A stretch of DNA of 64,000 nt from Candidatus Eisenbacteria bacterium. Its GTDB lineage: Bacteria; Eisenbacteria; RBG-16-71-46; JAFGJU01. The translations under genes and the position numbers were made by a program. The stretch is from assembly GCA_026388185.1 (NCBI GenBank), contig JAPLKG010000017.1:124001-188000 (forward strand). Reading direction: 5' to 3'. Below, piece after piece: positions 52,423-61,348 of the stretch. Each line of letters opens with the position of its first letter. The stretch's first letter is position 1. The notes beneath the pieces were generated by a model, which was not told the DNA's origin, did no database searches, and worked only from the letters and a program-made list of their open reading frames with translations.

Positions 52423-53526
52423 TCAAGTGTTCTTCTTCAGCCAGTCCTCGATCACCGAAGCGATGCGCGACGACGCGTTGCCGTCCCAAAGCGGAGGCAC
52501 GCGGCCCTCCTTGCCCCGGCCGTCAATCGTCTCGAAGGCTTCGTGAATGATTCTGTCCGGGTCGGTTCCGACTATGGTGTTGGTCCCGGAAGTGACCGTC
52601 ACGGGCCTCTCCGTGTTCTCCCTGAGCGTGAGGCATGGCACTCCCAGCACCGTGCTCTCTTCTTGAATGCCTCCCGAATCCGTGAGTATGAGCCTCGAGG
52701 AGAGAAGGAGTCTCAAAAAATCGATGTAGCCGAGCGGCTCCAGGAGTATCAGTGATTTCGAAGACTCTATCGTCTTCCGTGCCGATCCGGACGTGAGATT
52801 CTTCCTTGTGCGAGGATGCACCGGGAAGACCACCGGCAGACGACGCTGAATTTTTTCGACGGCCGAGAGAATGCCAGACAGCGTCTCCGCATCATCAACG
52901 TTACTGGGACGGTGAAGCGTCAAAACGGCGTAGTCCTTCTCCTTGAGCGAGAGCTTCTCCAGAACGCGAGACTTCCATGCTATTTCTTTGTGTCGTTCCA
53001 GGCAGTCTATCATGACGTTGCCGACAAAATGGATCCTGTCCGGCTTGACGCCTTCACGCTTAAGATTGATGTTCGCGTCCTCGCACGTTGTAAAAAGGAT
53101 CGTGGACAGAGAATCCGTTACGATCCGATTGATCTCCTCGGGCATGGACCTGTCGAAGCTCCTGAGGCCTGCTTCCACGTGTGCAACGGGAACGTGCAAC
53201 TTCGCCGACGTAATCGAACAAGCCAGAGTAGAATTCACGTCTCCCACGACGGCGACAAGGCGAGGCCTCTCGCTCAGCAAGACTTCTTCGAATTCTATCA
53301 TTACCCGTGCCGTCTGCTTGGCGTGCGAGCCGGAGCCCACTCCGAGACACCTGTCGGGCGCAGGAATCCCGAGTTCCTCAAAGAACACATCTGAGAGTTC
53401 TCTGTCGTAATGCTGACCCGTGTGAACCAAAATGGGCTCGATCAGGGGACTCTTCTTGACCTCCTCCAGGATGGGAGCAATCTTCATGAAGTTCGGTCTC
53501 GCGCCGCCGACAAAGATTACTTTCAT
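52423..53526 (-). CDS. wecB: UDP-N-acetylglucosamine 2-epimerase (non-hydrolysing), copy 2
   Basis: A 367-residue UDP-GlcNAc 2-epimerase with VHTGQHYDRELSDVFFEELG near 35-54, VVGDVNSTLACSITSAKLHV near 94-113, HVEAGLRSFDRSMPEEINR near 116-134 and DSGGIQEESTVLGVPCLTLR near 276-295. It differs from copy 1 (35861-36955) through most of its length, so this is not a recent duplication. It follows rmlB by 19 nt. Either copy could act on another UDP-HexNAc, such as a uronic-acid derivative. Confidence 0.92.
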   Translation of the reverse strand: MKVIFVGGARPNFMKIAPILEEVKKSPLIEPILVHTGQHYDRELSDVFFEELGIPAPDRCLGVGSGSHAKQTARVMIEFEEVLLSERPRLVAVVGDVNSTLACSITSAKLHVPVAHVEAGLRSFDRSMPEEINRIVTDSLSTILFTTCEDANINLKREGVKPDRIHFVGNVMIDCLERHKEIAWKSRVLEKLSLKEKDYAVLTLHRPSNVDDAETLSGILSAVEKIQRRLPVVFPVHPRTRKNLTSGSARKTIESSKSLILLEPLGYIDFLRLLLSSRLILTDSGGIQEESTVLGVPCLTLRENTERPVTVTSGTNTIVGTDPDRIIHEAFETIDGRGKEGRVPPLWDGNASSRIASVIEDWLKKNT

Positions 53527-53545
53527 GCCTCAAGAATCCCGCGTC

Positions 53546-54577
53546 TCAAGCGCCGTACATTTTCCCATAGTAGTTCCTGTAAGCCTCGCTGGACTTGATC
53601 TTTTCCCACCACCACTTGTTTTCGCCGTACCATCGGACCGTATCTGCGAGGCCCTTGTCAAGCTCGACCTTCGGTTTCCATCCCACAAGTTGTCTTATGC
53701 GGCTGGTATCGAGAGCGTAACGTTTATCGTGCGCCGGCCTGTCCGTGACATGCTCTAGGAGGTCCTTAGGTTTGCCCAGCAGGTTCAAGATTCTCTCGGC
53801 AACTTCCAGAACGGAGAGTTCGTTCCCGGCGCCGACGTTGAAGACCAGGCCTTCCACACCCTCAGTCCCTATGAGCGTTTCCAGTGCGGAGCAATGGTCT
53901 TCGACGTGAATCCAGTCTCTGGTGTTCCTGCCCGTGCCGTAGACCGGCAGTTTCCTGTTCTCCATCGCGTTCGTGATGAAGAGAGGAAATAGTTTCTCGG
54001 GATACTGGTGTGAGCCGTAGTTGTTGCTGCAGCGAGTGATGATCACCGGAAGGTTGAAACTGACGTAGTACGAAAAGGCAAGCCTGTCGCCGCCCGCCTT
54101 GCTTGCCGCATAAGGATTCGTGGGCATGAGAGGCGTGTGTTCGCCCGCCGGCTCACCGAGAATTTCTCCATAGACTTCGTCTGTCGAAATTTGTACGAAG
54201 CGCTTGAGACCGAGCTTCTTTGCCGCCTCGAGCAGCACGTACGTGCCGTAGACGTCCGTGAGCACGAAGCTCGATGGATCTCCCAGGGATCTGTCCACGT
54301 GCGTCTCGGCCGCGAAATTGACACAGATGTCACAGCCCTTCATGGCCTCTTCCACTTTCTTGGGATCGCATATGTCGCCTTGAATGAAGCTGTACCTGGG
54401 CTCTCCCTCGAGCTCCTTCAGATTATCGAGGTTGCCGGCGTAGGTCAACTTGTCGAGCACCACGACGCCGGCGTCGGGATAGTCACTGACGATTCTCTTC
54501 GCGAAATGACTCCCGATGAATCCGGCGCCTCCGGTCACCAAGTATTTGGCCCTCTTGGCCCAGCCTGTCTCAACCAT
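53546..54577 (-). CDS. rmlB: dTDP-glucose 4,6-dehydratase
   Basis: A 343-residue SDR that makes dTDP-4-keto-6-deoxyglucose. Motifs: VTGGAGFIGSHF (about 14-25), LDKLTYAGNLDNL (about 41-53), FAAETHVDRSL (about 87-97), STDEVYGE near 129-136, YAASKAGGD near 156-164, and RCSNNYGSHQYPEKLFPLFI near 185-204, all diagnostic of RmlB. It overlaps the end of the RmlC-like gene by 8 nt. RmlA and RmlD are not in the window, so the final dTDP-sugar is open. Confidence 0.94.
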   Translation of the reverse strand: MVETGWAKRAKYLVTGGAGFIGSHFAKRIVSDYPDAGVVVLDKLTYAGNLDNLKELEGEPRYSFIQGDICDPKKVEEAMKGCDICVNFAAETHVDRSLGDPSSFVLTDVYGTYVLLEAAKKLGLKRFVQISTDEVYGEILGEPAGEHTPLMPTNPYAASKAGGDRLAFSYYVSFNLPVIITRCSNNYGSHQYPEKLFPLFITNAMENRKLPVYGTGRNTRDWIHVEDHCSALETLIGTEGVEGLVFNVGAGNELSVLEVAERILNLLGKPKDLLEHVTDRPAHDKRYALDTSRIRQLVGWKPKVELDKGLADTVRWYGENKWWWEKIKSSEAYRNYYGKMYGA

Positions 54578-55025
54578 CTTTCCTCTCCCAGTTGTACGGG
54601 ATCTCTCCGCCGTGCGGGTCTATTCTGTGCTCGTCAGGATTCTTGCGGTCGTACGGAAGGGTCGGGCAGTTTATCAGATATCCCGGTTCGGTCCCGATTG
54701 CTTTCATTCCGTGAACCACGTAAGGAGGGATGACAACCAGCGTGGGACTCTGTTCACCCATGAACAATTCGTTGATCTGCCCGTAGGTCTGGGAATCCTT
54801 TCTCTGGTCGTAAAGCACTACCTTCATCATTCCTTTTACTATTGTGAAGTAGTCCGTCTGAAGTTTGTGGTAGTGCCAGCCCTTCACGACTCCGGAATAG
54901 GCGACAGAAAGATAGACTTGGCCGAACTGTTGGAAGATTTCGTCATCGCTTCTGAGCATCTCCATGACAAAACCTCTCTCGTCCGGGATCATTCTTAGCT
55001 GCTTGATCTTCACGCCTTCGATCAT
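54570..55025 (-). CDS. rmlC: dTDP-4-dehydrorhamnose 3,5-epimerase-like cupin (RmlC family)
   Basis: A 151-residue cupin with RmlC features: DERGFVMEMLRSDDEIF (about 15-31), VYLSVAYSGVVKGWHYHK near 37-54 with the catalytic His region, LYDQRKDS, and VVIPPYVVHGMKAIG near 97-111. It is shorter than E. coli RmlC (about 185), as is common in this branch. The ATG follows AGAGGTG. It probably epimerises a dTDP-4-keto-6-deoxysugar made by RmlB; exact stereochemistry is not predictable. Confidence 0.85.
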   Translation of the reverse strand: MIEGVKIKQLRMIPDERGFVMEMLRSDDEIFQQFGQVYLSVAYSGVVKGWHYHKLQTDYFTIVKGMMKVVLYDQRKDSQTYGQINELFMGEQSPTLVVIPPYVVHGMKAIGTEPGYLINCPTLPYDRKNPDEHRIDPHGGEIPYNWERKDG

Positions 55026-55110
55026 CTTGCACCTCTCTGGGATCAGTGGATCCTCTCTATTCTAACACCAGCATCTGAGCGCTCATGCCCGAGTACTCAC
55101 TCGCGCTCAA

Positions 55111-55126
55111 GTACGCGTGCGCGTAC
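55111..55126. repeat. Palindrome in the gap after ugd
   Basis: GTACGCG-TG-CGCGTAC has perfect 7-bp arms around 2 bases, in the 119-bp space between the ugd stop and the RmlC-like gene. A second weaker hairpin (CGAGT/ACTCG) follows on the minus strand, and an extended -10-like TGTTAGAAT precedes the next ATG. It may be a regulator site. Confidence 0.35.
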
Positions 55127-55144
55127 ACCTTCACATGAACACCT

Positions 55145-56464
55145 CTATCTAGGGCCGGATGTAGCTCTTCCGACGCAGTAGTACTTGAAGCCCAGCTTGT
55201 TCAGCTCTGCGGCATCGTAGATGTTTCTGCAATCGACCAGGACCGGCTTCTTCAAGAGCCCCTTGATCTTCACCAGGTCGAGTCTTCTGAACTCGTTCCA
55301 CTCCGTGAAGATGACCAGGGCACTACTTCCCTCGCACACGTCGTAGGCGTTGGAGCAGTACTGAACCGCGGGAAGGACGGTCCTGGCAGCGACCATGGCA
55401 GCCGGGTCAAACGCCTTCACCCGCACTCCCTTGGAGAGCATTCGTCTCGTTATGTAAATCGCGGGAGACTCTCTGATGTCGTCCGTTTCCGGCTTGAAGG
55501 AGAGTCCCAGCACACCGATTGTCTTGCCCCCGAGCGTTCCCACTGCTCGCTCGATCTTCCTGAACACGAAGTCTCTCTGCGTACGGTTTATCTCGAGCAC
55601 GGCCTTGGGTATGCGAAGCTCGCACCCGGCCTTTTCCGCGAAGTGCACGAGCGCGGCAGTGTCCTTGGGAAGACAAGAACCACCGATGCCCGGACCGGCG
55701 TGCAGAAACTTAGGCCCGATTCTCCTGTCCAACCCCATCCCCTTGGCAACCACCTGGACGTCGGCTCCGAACACTTCGCACAGCCTTGCCATTTCGTTCA
55801 TGAAAGAGACCTTCGCGGCAAGGAAAACGTTGGACGCGTACTTGATCAGCTCGGCGGTTTCGACAGTCGTTTTTACCATGGGAGTTTCTATCAGGTAGAG
55901 CGGTGCGTATATCTGAGAGAGAAGGCTCTCCGCCTTCTTCGTCCAGGTCCCGATGACCACTCTGTCCGGCCTCATGAAATTCTCAACGGCGGAACCCTCG
56001 CGAAGAAACTCCGGGTTGGACGCCACGTCAAAAGGCACTTTCCCTTTCCTGTGTCTTGTGACAATCCCCCTGACCATGGCTCCCGTTCCCACTGGCACCG
56101 TACTCTTCTGGACGATCAGCTTGTAGCTTCTCATGTGCCTGGCGATGTCTCTTGCGACCGCCCTTACGCCAGAAAGATCGGCGTCACCGTTCTTCGTCGC
56201 GGGCGTCCCCACGGCGATGAAGAGCACTTCTGATTCCGCCACGGCCTCTTCGATGGAACACGTGAACCTCAGTCTTTCTTCGGCGCAATTTCTCCTCACG
56301 ATGTCGAGAAGACCGGGCTCGTAGAACGGCATCTTGAGACGCTTGAGCGCTTCGATTCTGCCGGCGTCGGAGTCAGGACAGATCACTTCGTTCCCGAAGT
56401 CGGCAAGGCACGCGGCGGTAACAAGCCCGACGTAGCCTGCGCCGATGACAGCGATTCTTCTCAC
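55145..56464 (-). CDS. ugd: UDP-glucose 6-dehydrogenase
   Basis: A 439-residue NAD-dependent dehydrogenase that oxidises UDP-glucose to UDP-glucuronate in two steps. RIAVIGAGYVGLVTAACLAD (about 3-22) is the NAD fold; MPFYEPGLLDIVRR, FIAVGTPATKNGDADLSGVR and KSTVPVGTG follow; the catalytic Cys is in GPGIGGSCLPKDTAAL near 250-265. The start is GTG 56464 with AAAGGAG 5 nt upstream, overlapping the previous stop by 4 nt (GTGA); a longer frame adds 88 unrelated residues. UDP-ManNAc dehydrogenases are related, but the FYEPGL motif favours UDP-glucose. Confidence 0.92.
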   Translation of the reverse strand: MRRIAVIGAGYVGLVTAACLADFGNEVICPDSDAGRIEALKRLKMPFYEPGLLDIVRRNCAEERLRFTCSIEEAVAESEVLFIAVGTPATKNGDADLSGVRAVARDIARHMRSYKLIVQKSTVPVGTGAMVRGIVTRHRKGKVPFDVASNPEFLREGSAVENFMRPDRVVIGTWTKKAESLLSQIYAPLYLIETPMVKTTVETAELIKYASNVFLAAKVSFMNEMARLCEVFGADVQVVAKGMGLDRRIGPKFLHAGPGIGGSCLPKDTAALVHFAEKAGCELRIPKAVLEINRTQRDFVFRKIERAVGTLGGKTIGVLGLSFKPETDDIRESPAIYITRRMLSKGVRVKAFDPAAMVAARTVLPAVQYCSNAYDVCEGSSALVIFTEWNEFRRLDLVKIKGLLKKPVLVDCRNIYDAAELNKLGFKYYCVGRATSGPR

Positions 56465-57453
56465 CTTGTCTCCTTTCTCTGCGAGCCGGACTTCGAAGAC
56501 TCTTCCACTTTCTTCCGCCAGAAGTCCAGGAGCTCCGAGAGGGTTTCTTCTATTCTGTAGCGCGGCTCCCACCCCGTGTGAGCGACGAGTTTGGAATTGT
56601 CTCCAGCGAGGTAGGGAATGTCCGCGGGTCGCACCCTCGACTCGACCTGCTTCACGATTATCTCCACTCGCGAAAAAGAGAGGAGAAGGCGAAGCAGTGT
56701 TTCCATGCTCGTCGCCTTGCCCGAGCACACGTTGTACGCTTGACCCGGCTTTCCCTTTTCGAGAATCAACCTGTACGCCCTCACCACGTCTCTCACGTCC
56801 GAAAAATCTCGCACCACGCCCAGATTTCCCACTTCAATCACCGGCTCGCGAAGGCCGGCCTCGGCTTGAGCTATCTGAGAGGCGAAACTCGGCAGGGCAA
56901 AGGTCGTGGTCTGGCCGGGGCCGGTGTGGTTGAAAGAACGGGTTCTCAAAGCTGTGATGCCGTGGCTTCGCCCGTACTGTATGGCAATGAGGTCCTGCGT
57001 GGCCTTGCTGAGAGCGTACGGCGAAACAGGGAGAAGCGAGCCCTCCTCGGTAAGCAAGCCGGCGCCGGCTTGAGGTCCGTAGATCTCAGCGGAGCCCACT
57101 ACCAGAACGGCGCAGGCGGGGCAGCTCGAGCGAACGGCCTCAAAAAGATTGAGAGTCCCAAGCGCGTTTGCGAGGAAGGTTTCACGAGGTTGGGAAAGAG
57201 CTTTCGAGGACGAACTCTGGGCCGCGAGGTGTACGACGGCTTGAGGTTTCAGGGTCGCCAGGAGAGAAAGCACGGCTTCGGCGTTCGCAACATCGCATGC
57301 CCTCACCCTTCCGGGATCCAGGGGAGGTCCCACGTGTTCGCAGGCCGAGTCAAGGTCGGAGGCCCACACCTCATACCCGGATTGCAGAAGCTCTCCGTAG
57401 AGGTGCCTCCCGACGAAGCCCAGGCCGCCTGTCACAAGAATTCTTGTCTTCAC
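56461..57453 (-). CDS. GDP-sugar SDR, GDP-4-keto-6-deoxymannose reductase/dehydratase type
   Basis: A 330-residue extended SDR. RILVTGGLGFVGRHLYGELL (about 4-23), HLAAQSSSSKALSQPRET near 74-91, VGSAEIYGP with the catalytic Ser region, YALSKATQD (YxxxK), SFNHTGPGQ and VVRDFSDVRDVVRAY are shared by GDP-mannose dehydratases (GMD) and the reductase RMD. It is a tandem paralogue of the next gene upstream. A GMD plus RMD pair would give GDP-D-rhamnose, which is my reading. It overlaps both neighbours by 4 nt. Confidence 0.8.
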   Translation of the reverse strand: MKTRILVTGGLGFVGRHLYGELLQSGYEVWASDLDSACEHVGPPLDPGRVRACDVANAEAVLSLLATLKPQAVVHLAAQSSSSKALSQPRETFLANALGTLNLFEAVRSSCPACAVLVVGSAEIYGPQAGAGLLTEEGSLLPVSPYALSKATQDLIAIQYGRSHGITALRTRSFNHTGPGQTTTFALPSFASQIAQAEAGLREPVIEVGNLGVVRDFSDVRDVVRAYRLILEKGKPGQAYNVCSGKATSMETLLRLLLSFSRVEIIVKQVESRVRPADIPYLAGDNSKLVAHTGWEPRYRIEETLSELLDFWRKKVEESSKSGSQRKETR

Positions 57454-58403
57454 TGCTTACCGCGCCAGAACTCCAGCAAGTCCTTGAGGGTTTGTTCAAA
57501 CGGAATGAGTGGCTTCCAGCCGGTCTCTTTGAATAGCTTGGAACTATCTCCGATCAGCACCGGCACGTCGGAGGGCCTCATTCTCTTCTCTTCCCTCACT
57601 ATTCTGAGCTTGATGCCGCTTAGCCTCATGAACATGTCGAGCACTTCGGATATGGTTCTGCCAACTCCCGAACAGATGTTGTAGACTTCTCCGGGCTTGC
57701 CCTTTTCGAGAGAAAGCCAATAACCTCGAACGACGTCCCTGACGTCCGTGAAGTCACGCACGGCGTCGGTATTGCCAACGTAGATGACGGGTTCTCTCTT
57801 GCCTTTCTCAACCTCGACGATCTGTTTCGCGAAGTCCGAGCACACAAACACGTGCGCTCTTCTCGGCCCAGTGTGGTTGAAACCGCGGGTCCTGACCACG
57901 TCCATCCCGAAACTCATGAAGTATTGGTACGCAAGTAGGTCCTGGGCCACCTTGCTTACGGCATAAGGGCTCAGCGGTCTCAGAGGATTGGTTTCCTTGA
58001 TAGGAAGCTCTTCCTGATAGACCATTCCGTATTCCTCGCTCGACCCGGCAATCTGGATTCTGGGCTTCAGCCCTGTCTTCTTGACCGCCTCGAATATGTT
58101 CAATTCACCGATGATATTGGTCGTGAGCGACTCGGTCGGCGCTCTCCAAGAGGTGGGCACGAAGCTCTGGGCGGCGAGATGAAAAATCCAATCGGGTTTC
58201 ACCTGCTCGATGACGTCTCTGACGGAGGAGGCGTCTCTGACGTCACATTCGAACATGCAGAACTTATCCTGACAGTGTTCGATGTTCTCAGTCCGACTTC
58301 TCCATCTCTGAATGCCGTAGATCTCGACGCCCTTCTTTGTCAGACAGTAATCAACCAGATGGCTTCCGGCGAATCCAGTAATTCCCGTAATGAGGATTCT
58401 CAT
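57450..58403 (-). CDS. gmd: GDP-mannose 4,6-dehydratase-like SDR
   Basis: A 317-residue SDR with RILITGITGFAGSHLVDYCL (about 2-21), HLAAQSFVPTSWRAPTESL near 76-94, IAGSSEEYGM (catalytic Ser and Glu), YAVSKVAQD (YxxxK), GFNHTGPRRAHVFVCSDFAK and RDFTDVRDVVRGY. The SSEEYG and NHTGPRR motifs match GDP-mannose 4,6-dehydratase. The start is ATG 58403 with GGAGG 5 nt upstream; a longer frame (58445) has no conserved residues. It is the first gene of the polysaccharide locus as transcribed. Confidence 0.83.
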   Translation of the reverse strand: MRILITGITGFAGSHLVDYCLTKKGVEIYGIQRWRSRTENIEHCQDKFCMFECDVRDASSVRDVIEQVKPDWIFHLAAQSFVPTSWRAPTESLTTNIIGELNIFEAVKKTGLKPRIQIAGSSEEYGMVYQEELPIKETNPLRPLSPYAVSKVAQDLLAYQYFMSFGMDVVRTRGFNHTGPRRAHVFVCSDFAKQIVEVEKGKREPVIYVGNTDAVRDFTDVRDVVRGYWLSLEKGKPGEVYNICSGVGRTISEVLDMFMRLSGIKLRIVREEKRMRPSDVPVLIGDSSKLFKETGWKPLIPFEQTLKDLLEFWRGKQ

Positions 58404-58502
58404 CAAAACCTCCGCTGAGTGACTCAACTTCCACGATTGATACAAACACCGTCTATGAGTTGGATGCAGCGAGTCTCATGATCTATTGTGCCAGAGAGGA
58501 TG

Positions 58503-59273
58503 CTAATCAATCGAGTCGAAAGCTGCAATCTCGTTTAGAAATCTCTTCGCCTCCTCCAGAGGATTCGAGGCTCTCGTAATCGGTCTTCCCACGACCAGAT
58601 AATCTGACCCGGCGAGCAGTGCGTCCCTCACGGTGCCCGCTCTCTTGTGATCGTCCTGCGGCCCGCGAAGTCTGATACCGGGGGTGATGATCACACATTC
58701 ACCACCCAAAGCTCTTCGCACGTCCGCGGCCTCCCTGACGGAGGTGATGATGCCGCCGATGCCGCATTCCTTCGCAAGCCTTGAGAGCCGGAGCACCTGT
58801 TCGAGAACCGAGCCGGCCGTGTCTCCTGCCTGTTCGCTCCCCAGGCTGGTCAGCACCGTCACACCCGCAAGTAAAGGCCTCTCACTCGTCCGACTTGAAC
58901 CCTCCTCAATTCCTTCCGCTGCTGACTCGAGGCACTCCCTACCGGCGCTCAAGTGAAGGCTAATAATAGCAGCACCAAGACGTGTTGCGCAACTCACCGC
59001 TCTCTTCACCGTGTTGGGAATATCGTGAAGCTTCAAATCCAGAAAAACCCTCCCTCCCCTCTCTCGAACTCCGCTGACGACGGAAGGACCCGAAGCCACG
59101 AAGAGCTCGAGACCGACCTTGAAGAACTTGACATCCGGGAGGAGGAGATCGACAAGCGAGAGAGCTTCTCCGTCCGTCGGAACATCCAGAGCTACTATGA
59201 GTCTTTCACTCGGGTGGCGGAGTCCCCCGCTCGGGCGATGGGCCCTCCCGTCTGGGTAGGATTTTCTTGTCAT
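58503..59273 (-). CDS. pyrF: Orotidine 5'-phosphate decarboxylase
   Basis: A 256-residue TIM-barrel enzyme that makes UMP. LIVALDVPTDGEALSLVDLL (about 25-44), KVGLELFVASGP near 52-63, and the catalytic FLDLKLHDIPNTVKRAV near 75-91 (Asp-x-Lys-x-x-Asp) identify it; IITPGIRLRGPQDDHKR and YLVVGRPITRASNP complete the phosphate site. I take ATG 59273, with AAGGGA 9 nt upstream, over the longer frame. It is last of the pyr genes, 76 nt after pyrD. Confidence 0.94.
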   Translation of the reverse strand: MTRKSYPDGRAHRPSGGLRHPSERLIVALDVPTDGEALSLVDLLLPDVKFFKVGLELFVASGPSVVSGVRERGGRVFLDLKLHDIPNTVKRAVSCATRLGAAIISLHLSAGRECLESAAEGIEEGSSRTSERPLLAGVTVLTSLGSEQAGDTAGSVLEQVLRLSRLAKECGIGGIITSVREAADVRRALGGECVIITPGIRLRGPQDDHKRAGTVRDALLAGSDYLVVGRPITRASNPLEEAKRFLNEIAAFDSID

Positions 59274-59349
59274 TCTGCCAATTCCCTTGCGGTCGCGAAG
59301 AGTCACTCTCCGAGGCCACACGCGAGGAAAAACGAATGCACACGGCGCC

Positions 59350-60315
59350 TCAGAGCTCTGGGGACTTAACCGTGCCCCTCATCTCGGCAAGCGAACGCAC
59401 TCGGTTGTTCCTGCAATACTCTTCGATGCCTGCGAGCACGAGCTCGGGCGTTCTGAGATTCCTCAAACACGCGCTTCCCACCTGGAGGGCGGTGGCTCCA
59501 ACCACGATGAATTCCAGAGCGTCATTGGAGCAGCAAATCCCGCCGCACGCGATTACCGGCACGCTCACGGCGGAGACCACCTCCCAGACCTTGGCCAGAG
59601 ACAGCACCTTGATGGCCGGGCCGGAGAGCCCGCCGGTTCCGCCTCCCAACAGGGGTCTGCGCGTCTGCACATCCACGGCCAGAGCCTTGAAGGTGTTGCC
59701 CACCGTCAGCGCGTCTGCCCCTTCGGAAACGCACGCCCGGGCAATGAGAGCGATATCTGTAACGTTTGGCGTGAGCTTCACAATGATGGACCTGGAGGTC
59801 TTTGGCCGTACAGCCCTGACGACGCCTGCCGCGCCTGCAGGCGAACAACCGAAACTCATCCCGGCCTCTTTCACGTTCGGACAAGAAATGTTGATCTCGA
59901 AACCGTCAAAGCCGCCGGCGTCCTCAAGACGCAGCACAATCTCGCCGTACTCGCGCTCGCTGAAACCTCCGACGCTAACGACAATCTTGGTCTTGAGAGC
60001 CTTCAGGTGACGGAGTCGCCGCGAGATGAACGCCTGGCAGCCGACGTTTGCCAGTCCGATGCTGTTCATCAGGCCCGAATGCGCCTCCGCCAGTCGAGGG
60101 GGTGCATTGCCCTCTCGAGCGTTGAGGGTCAGCGTCTTTGTGACGACCGCGCCTATCTTGCCCAGGTTCACGATGCCTTCGAGCTCGTCACCATAACCAG
60201 CCAAACCCGAAGCAATCATCACCGGATTTCTGAGCTGCAGGGATCCCAGCCTCACCGAAAGGTCCAGGCGCGAAGGGCCCAGGCGACGGGGTTGTGAAGT
60301 TGCTCTCCTAGTCAT
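59350..60315 (-). CDS. pyrD: Dihydroorotate dehydrogenase, class 1B catalytic subunit
   Basis: This 321-residue FMN enzyme oxidises dihydroorotate to orotate. NPVMIASGLAGYGDEL (about 30-45), GAVVTKTLTLNAREGNAPPR near 55-74, and NSIGLANVGC near 84-93 are typical; EINISCPNVKEAGMSFG near 141-157 carries the active-site region. Class 1B enzymes have a catalytic Cys and work with PyrK, which is encoded 50 nt upstream here. No strong ribosome site precedes the ATG. Confidence 0.93.
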   Translation of the reverse strand: MTRRATSQPRRLGPSRLDLSVRLGSLQLRNPVMIASGLAGYGDELEGIVNLGKIGAVVTKTLTLNAREGNAPPRLAEAHSGLMNSIGLANVGCQAFISRRLRHLKALKTKIVVSVGGFSEREYGEIVLRLEDAGGFDGFEINISCPNVKEAGMSFGCSPAGAAGVVRAVRPKTSRSIIVKLTPNVTDIALIARACVSEGADALTVGNTFKALAVDVQTRRPLLGGGTGGLSGPAIKVLSLAKVWEVVSAVSVPVIACGGICCSNDALEFIVVGATALQVGSACLRNLRTPELVLAGIEEYCRNNRVRSLAEMRGTVKSPEL

Positions 60316-60347
60316 GATAAATCACTTGAGGCACAGACGATAACTTG

Positions 60348-60365
60348 TTATATGACAACATATAA
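60348..60365. repeat. A+T-rich inverted repeat between pyrK and pyrD
   Basis: TTATATG-ACAA-CATATAA has perfect 7-bp arms and touches the pyrK stop codon. It is the only strongly A+T-rich spot in the pyr operon. It may form an mRNA hairpin that tunes pyrD expression or bind a regulator; no T-run follows. Confidence 0.4.
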
Positions 60366-61250
60366 TCACGCGAGCTCCGAGCAAGAGCCCGCGAAGCTCG
60401 GACCCTCGTAGTTGTCCCAGTCTACTGAAGCAGAGCTGAAAACCGGCCCGTCCCTGCACACGAGAGAATATCCGGCTTTAGAAGCTGTGGCCACATTCGC
60501 GCCGCGCGCGGAGTTCGCGGATGTCACGGTCATTACTGCGCATCCCTGACAAGCCCCCACGCCGCAACCCATCCGCGCTTCCAGTGAAACAAAACAGGGC
60601 ACGTCGTACTCGATGGAAAACTCATGAAGACGTTTGAGCATCCCAGCGGGCCCACATCCGTACAGTGCTGCTCGCGACCATTCAAGACCAGAAGAGGATG
60701 CGGCGCCTCTCAAGAGTTCCATCACCGTTCCCTTCTTGCCGAGACTTCCGTCCTCCGTGGAGACAAAAATCTTGTCGGCTTTCACCCTGTCGAGAAACAC
60801 GATCTCATCCTCACGAGCCGCGCCCACGAAGAAGATGACTCTCCTGGATCCTGATCTCTCGCGCGAAAGAAAGATCAAAGGTGAAACCCCCCTGCCACCT
60901 CCCACCATCACCTCGATTTCTCTGGAGCCGAGCGGAAAGGCTCTGCCGAGGGGACCCAGCAATTCCATCTTCTTGCCGGGACGGATGCCCGACAGTATCT
61001 TGGTGCCCAGACCTGAAACGGAATAATAGATCTGGAGTGTTTCCTCCCCCGATCCAAAATCAAGCACGCTGAAAGGCCGCCTGAGAAAAGGGCCCGCGCC
61101 TTCGGGAAGGCCGAGCATGACGAACTGCCCGGGTCGCGGGGCCGGGATCTTCCCACGTAGGCTGAGGAGAAAGCCTGACTCAGAGACTCTGCGATTCTCC
61201 ATGACTTCCGCCTCGATCTCTTTGGGACGATCCGTTTGTCCGGGAGTCAT
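60366..61250 (-). CDS. pyrK: Dihydroorotate dehydrogenase electron transfer subunit
   Basis: A 294-residue ferredoxin-reductase-type protein that passes electrons from PyrD to NAD+. The FAD site includes RRPFSVLDFGSG near 57-68, the NAD-binding part GGGRGVSPLIFLSRE near 117-131 and YGCGPAGMLKRL near 197-208. The [2Fe-2S] ligands are visible in MGCGVGACQGCAV and the later LVCRDGPVF. The start is ATG 61250 with GGAGA upstream; an ATG 19 codons earlier is possible. It lies between the TPR lipoprotein gene and pyrD. Confidence 0.93.
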   Translation of the reverse strand: MTPGQTDRPKEIEAEVMENRRVSESGFLLSLRGKIPAPRPGQFVMLGLPEGAGPFLRRPFSVLDFGSGEETLQIYYSVSGLGTKILSGIRPGKKMELLGPLGRAFPLGSREIEVMVGGGRGVSPLIFLSRERSGSRRVIFFVGAAREDEIVFLDRVKADKIFVSTEDGSLGKKGTVMELLRGAASSSGLEWSRAALYGCGPAGMLKRLHEFSIEYDVPCFVSLEARMGCGVGACQGCAVMTVTSANSARGANVATASKAGYSLVCRDGPVFSSASVDWDNYEGPSFAGSCSELA

Positions 61251-61348
61251 GATCTCTCCGCTAGAGCTCTTGTCTCTAGGAACGGTTGAGCCGCCGGTAC
61301 GCATCACATTGTCGTAGCGCGCACGACCGTGCGCACGTCTTCGCAGAG

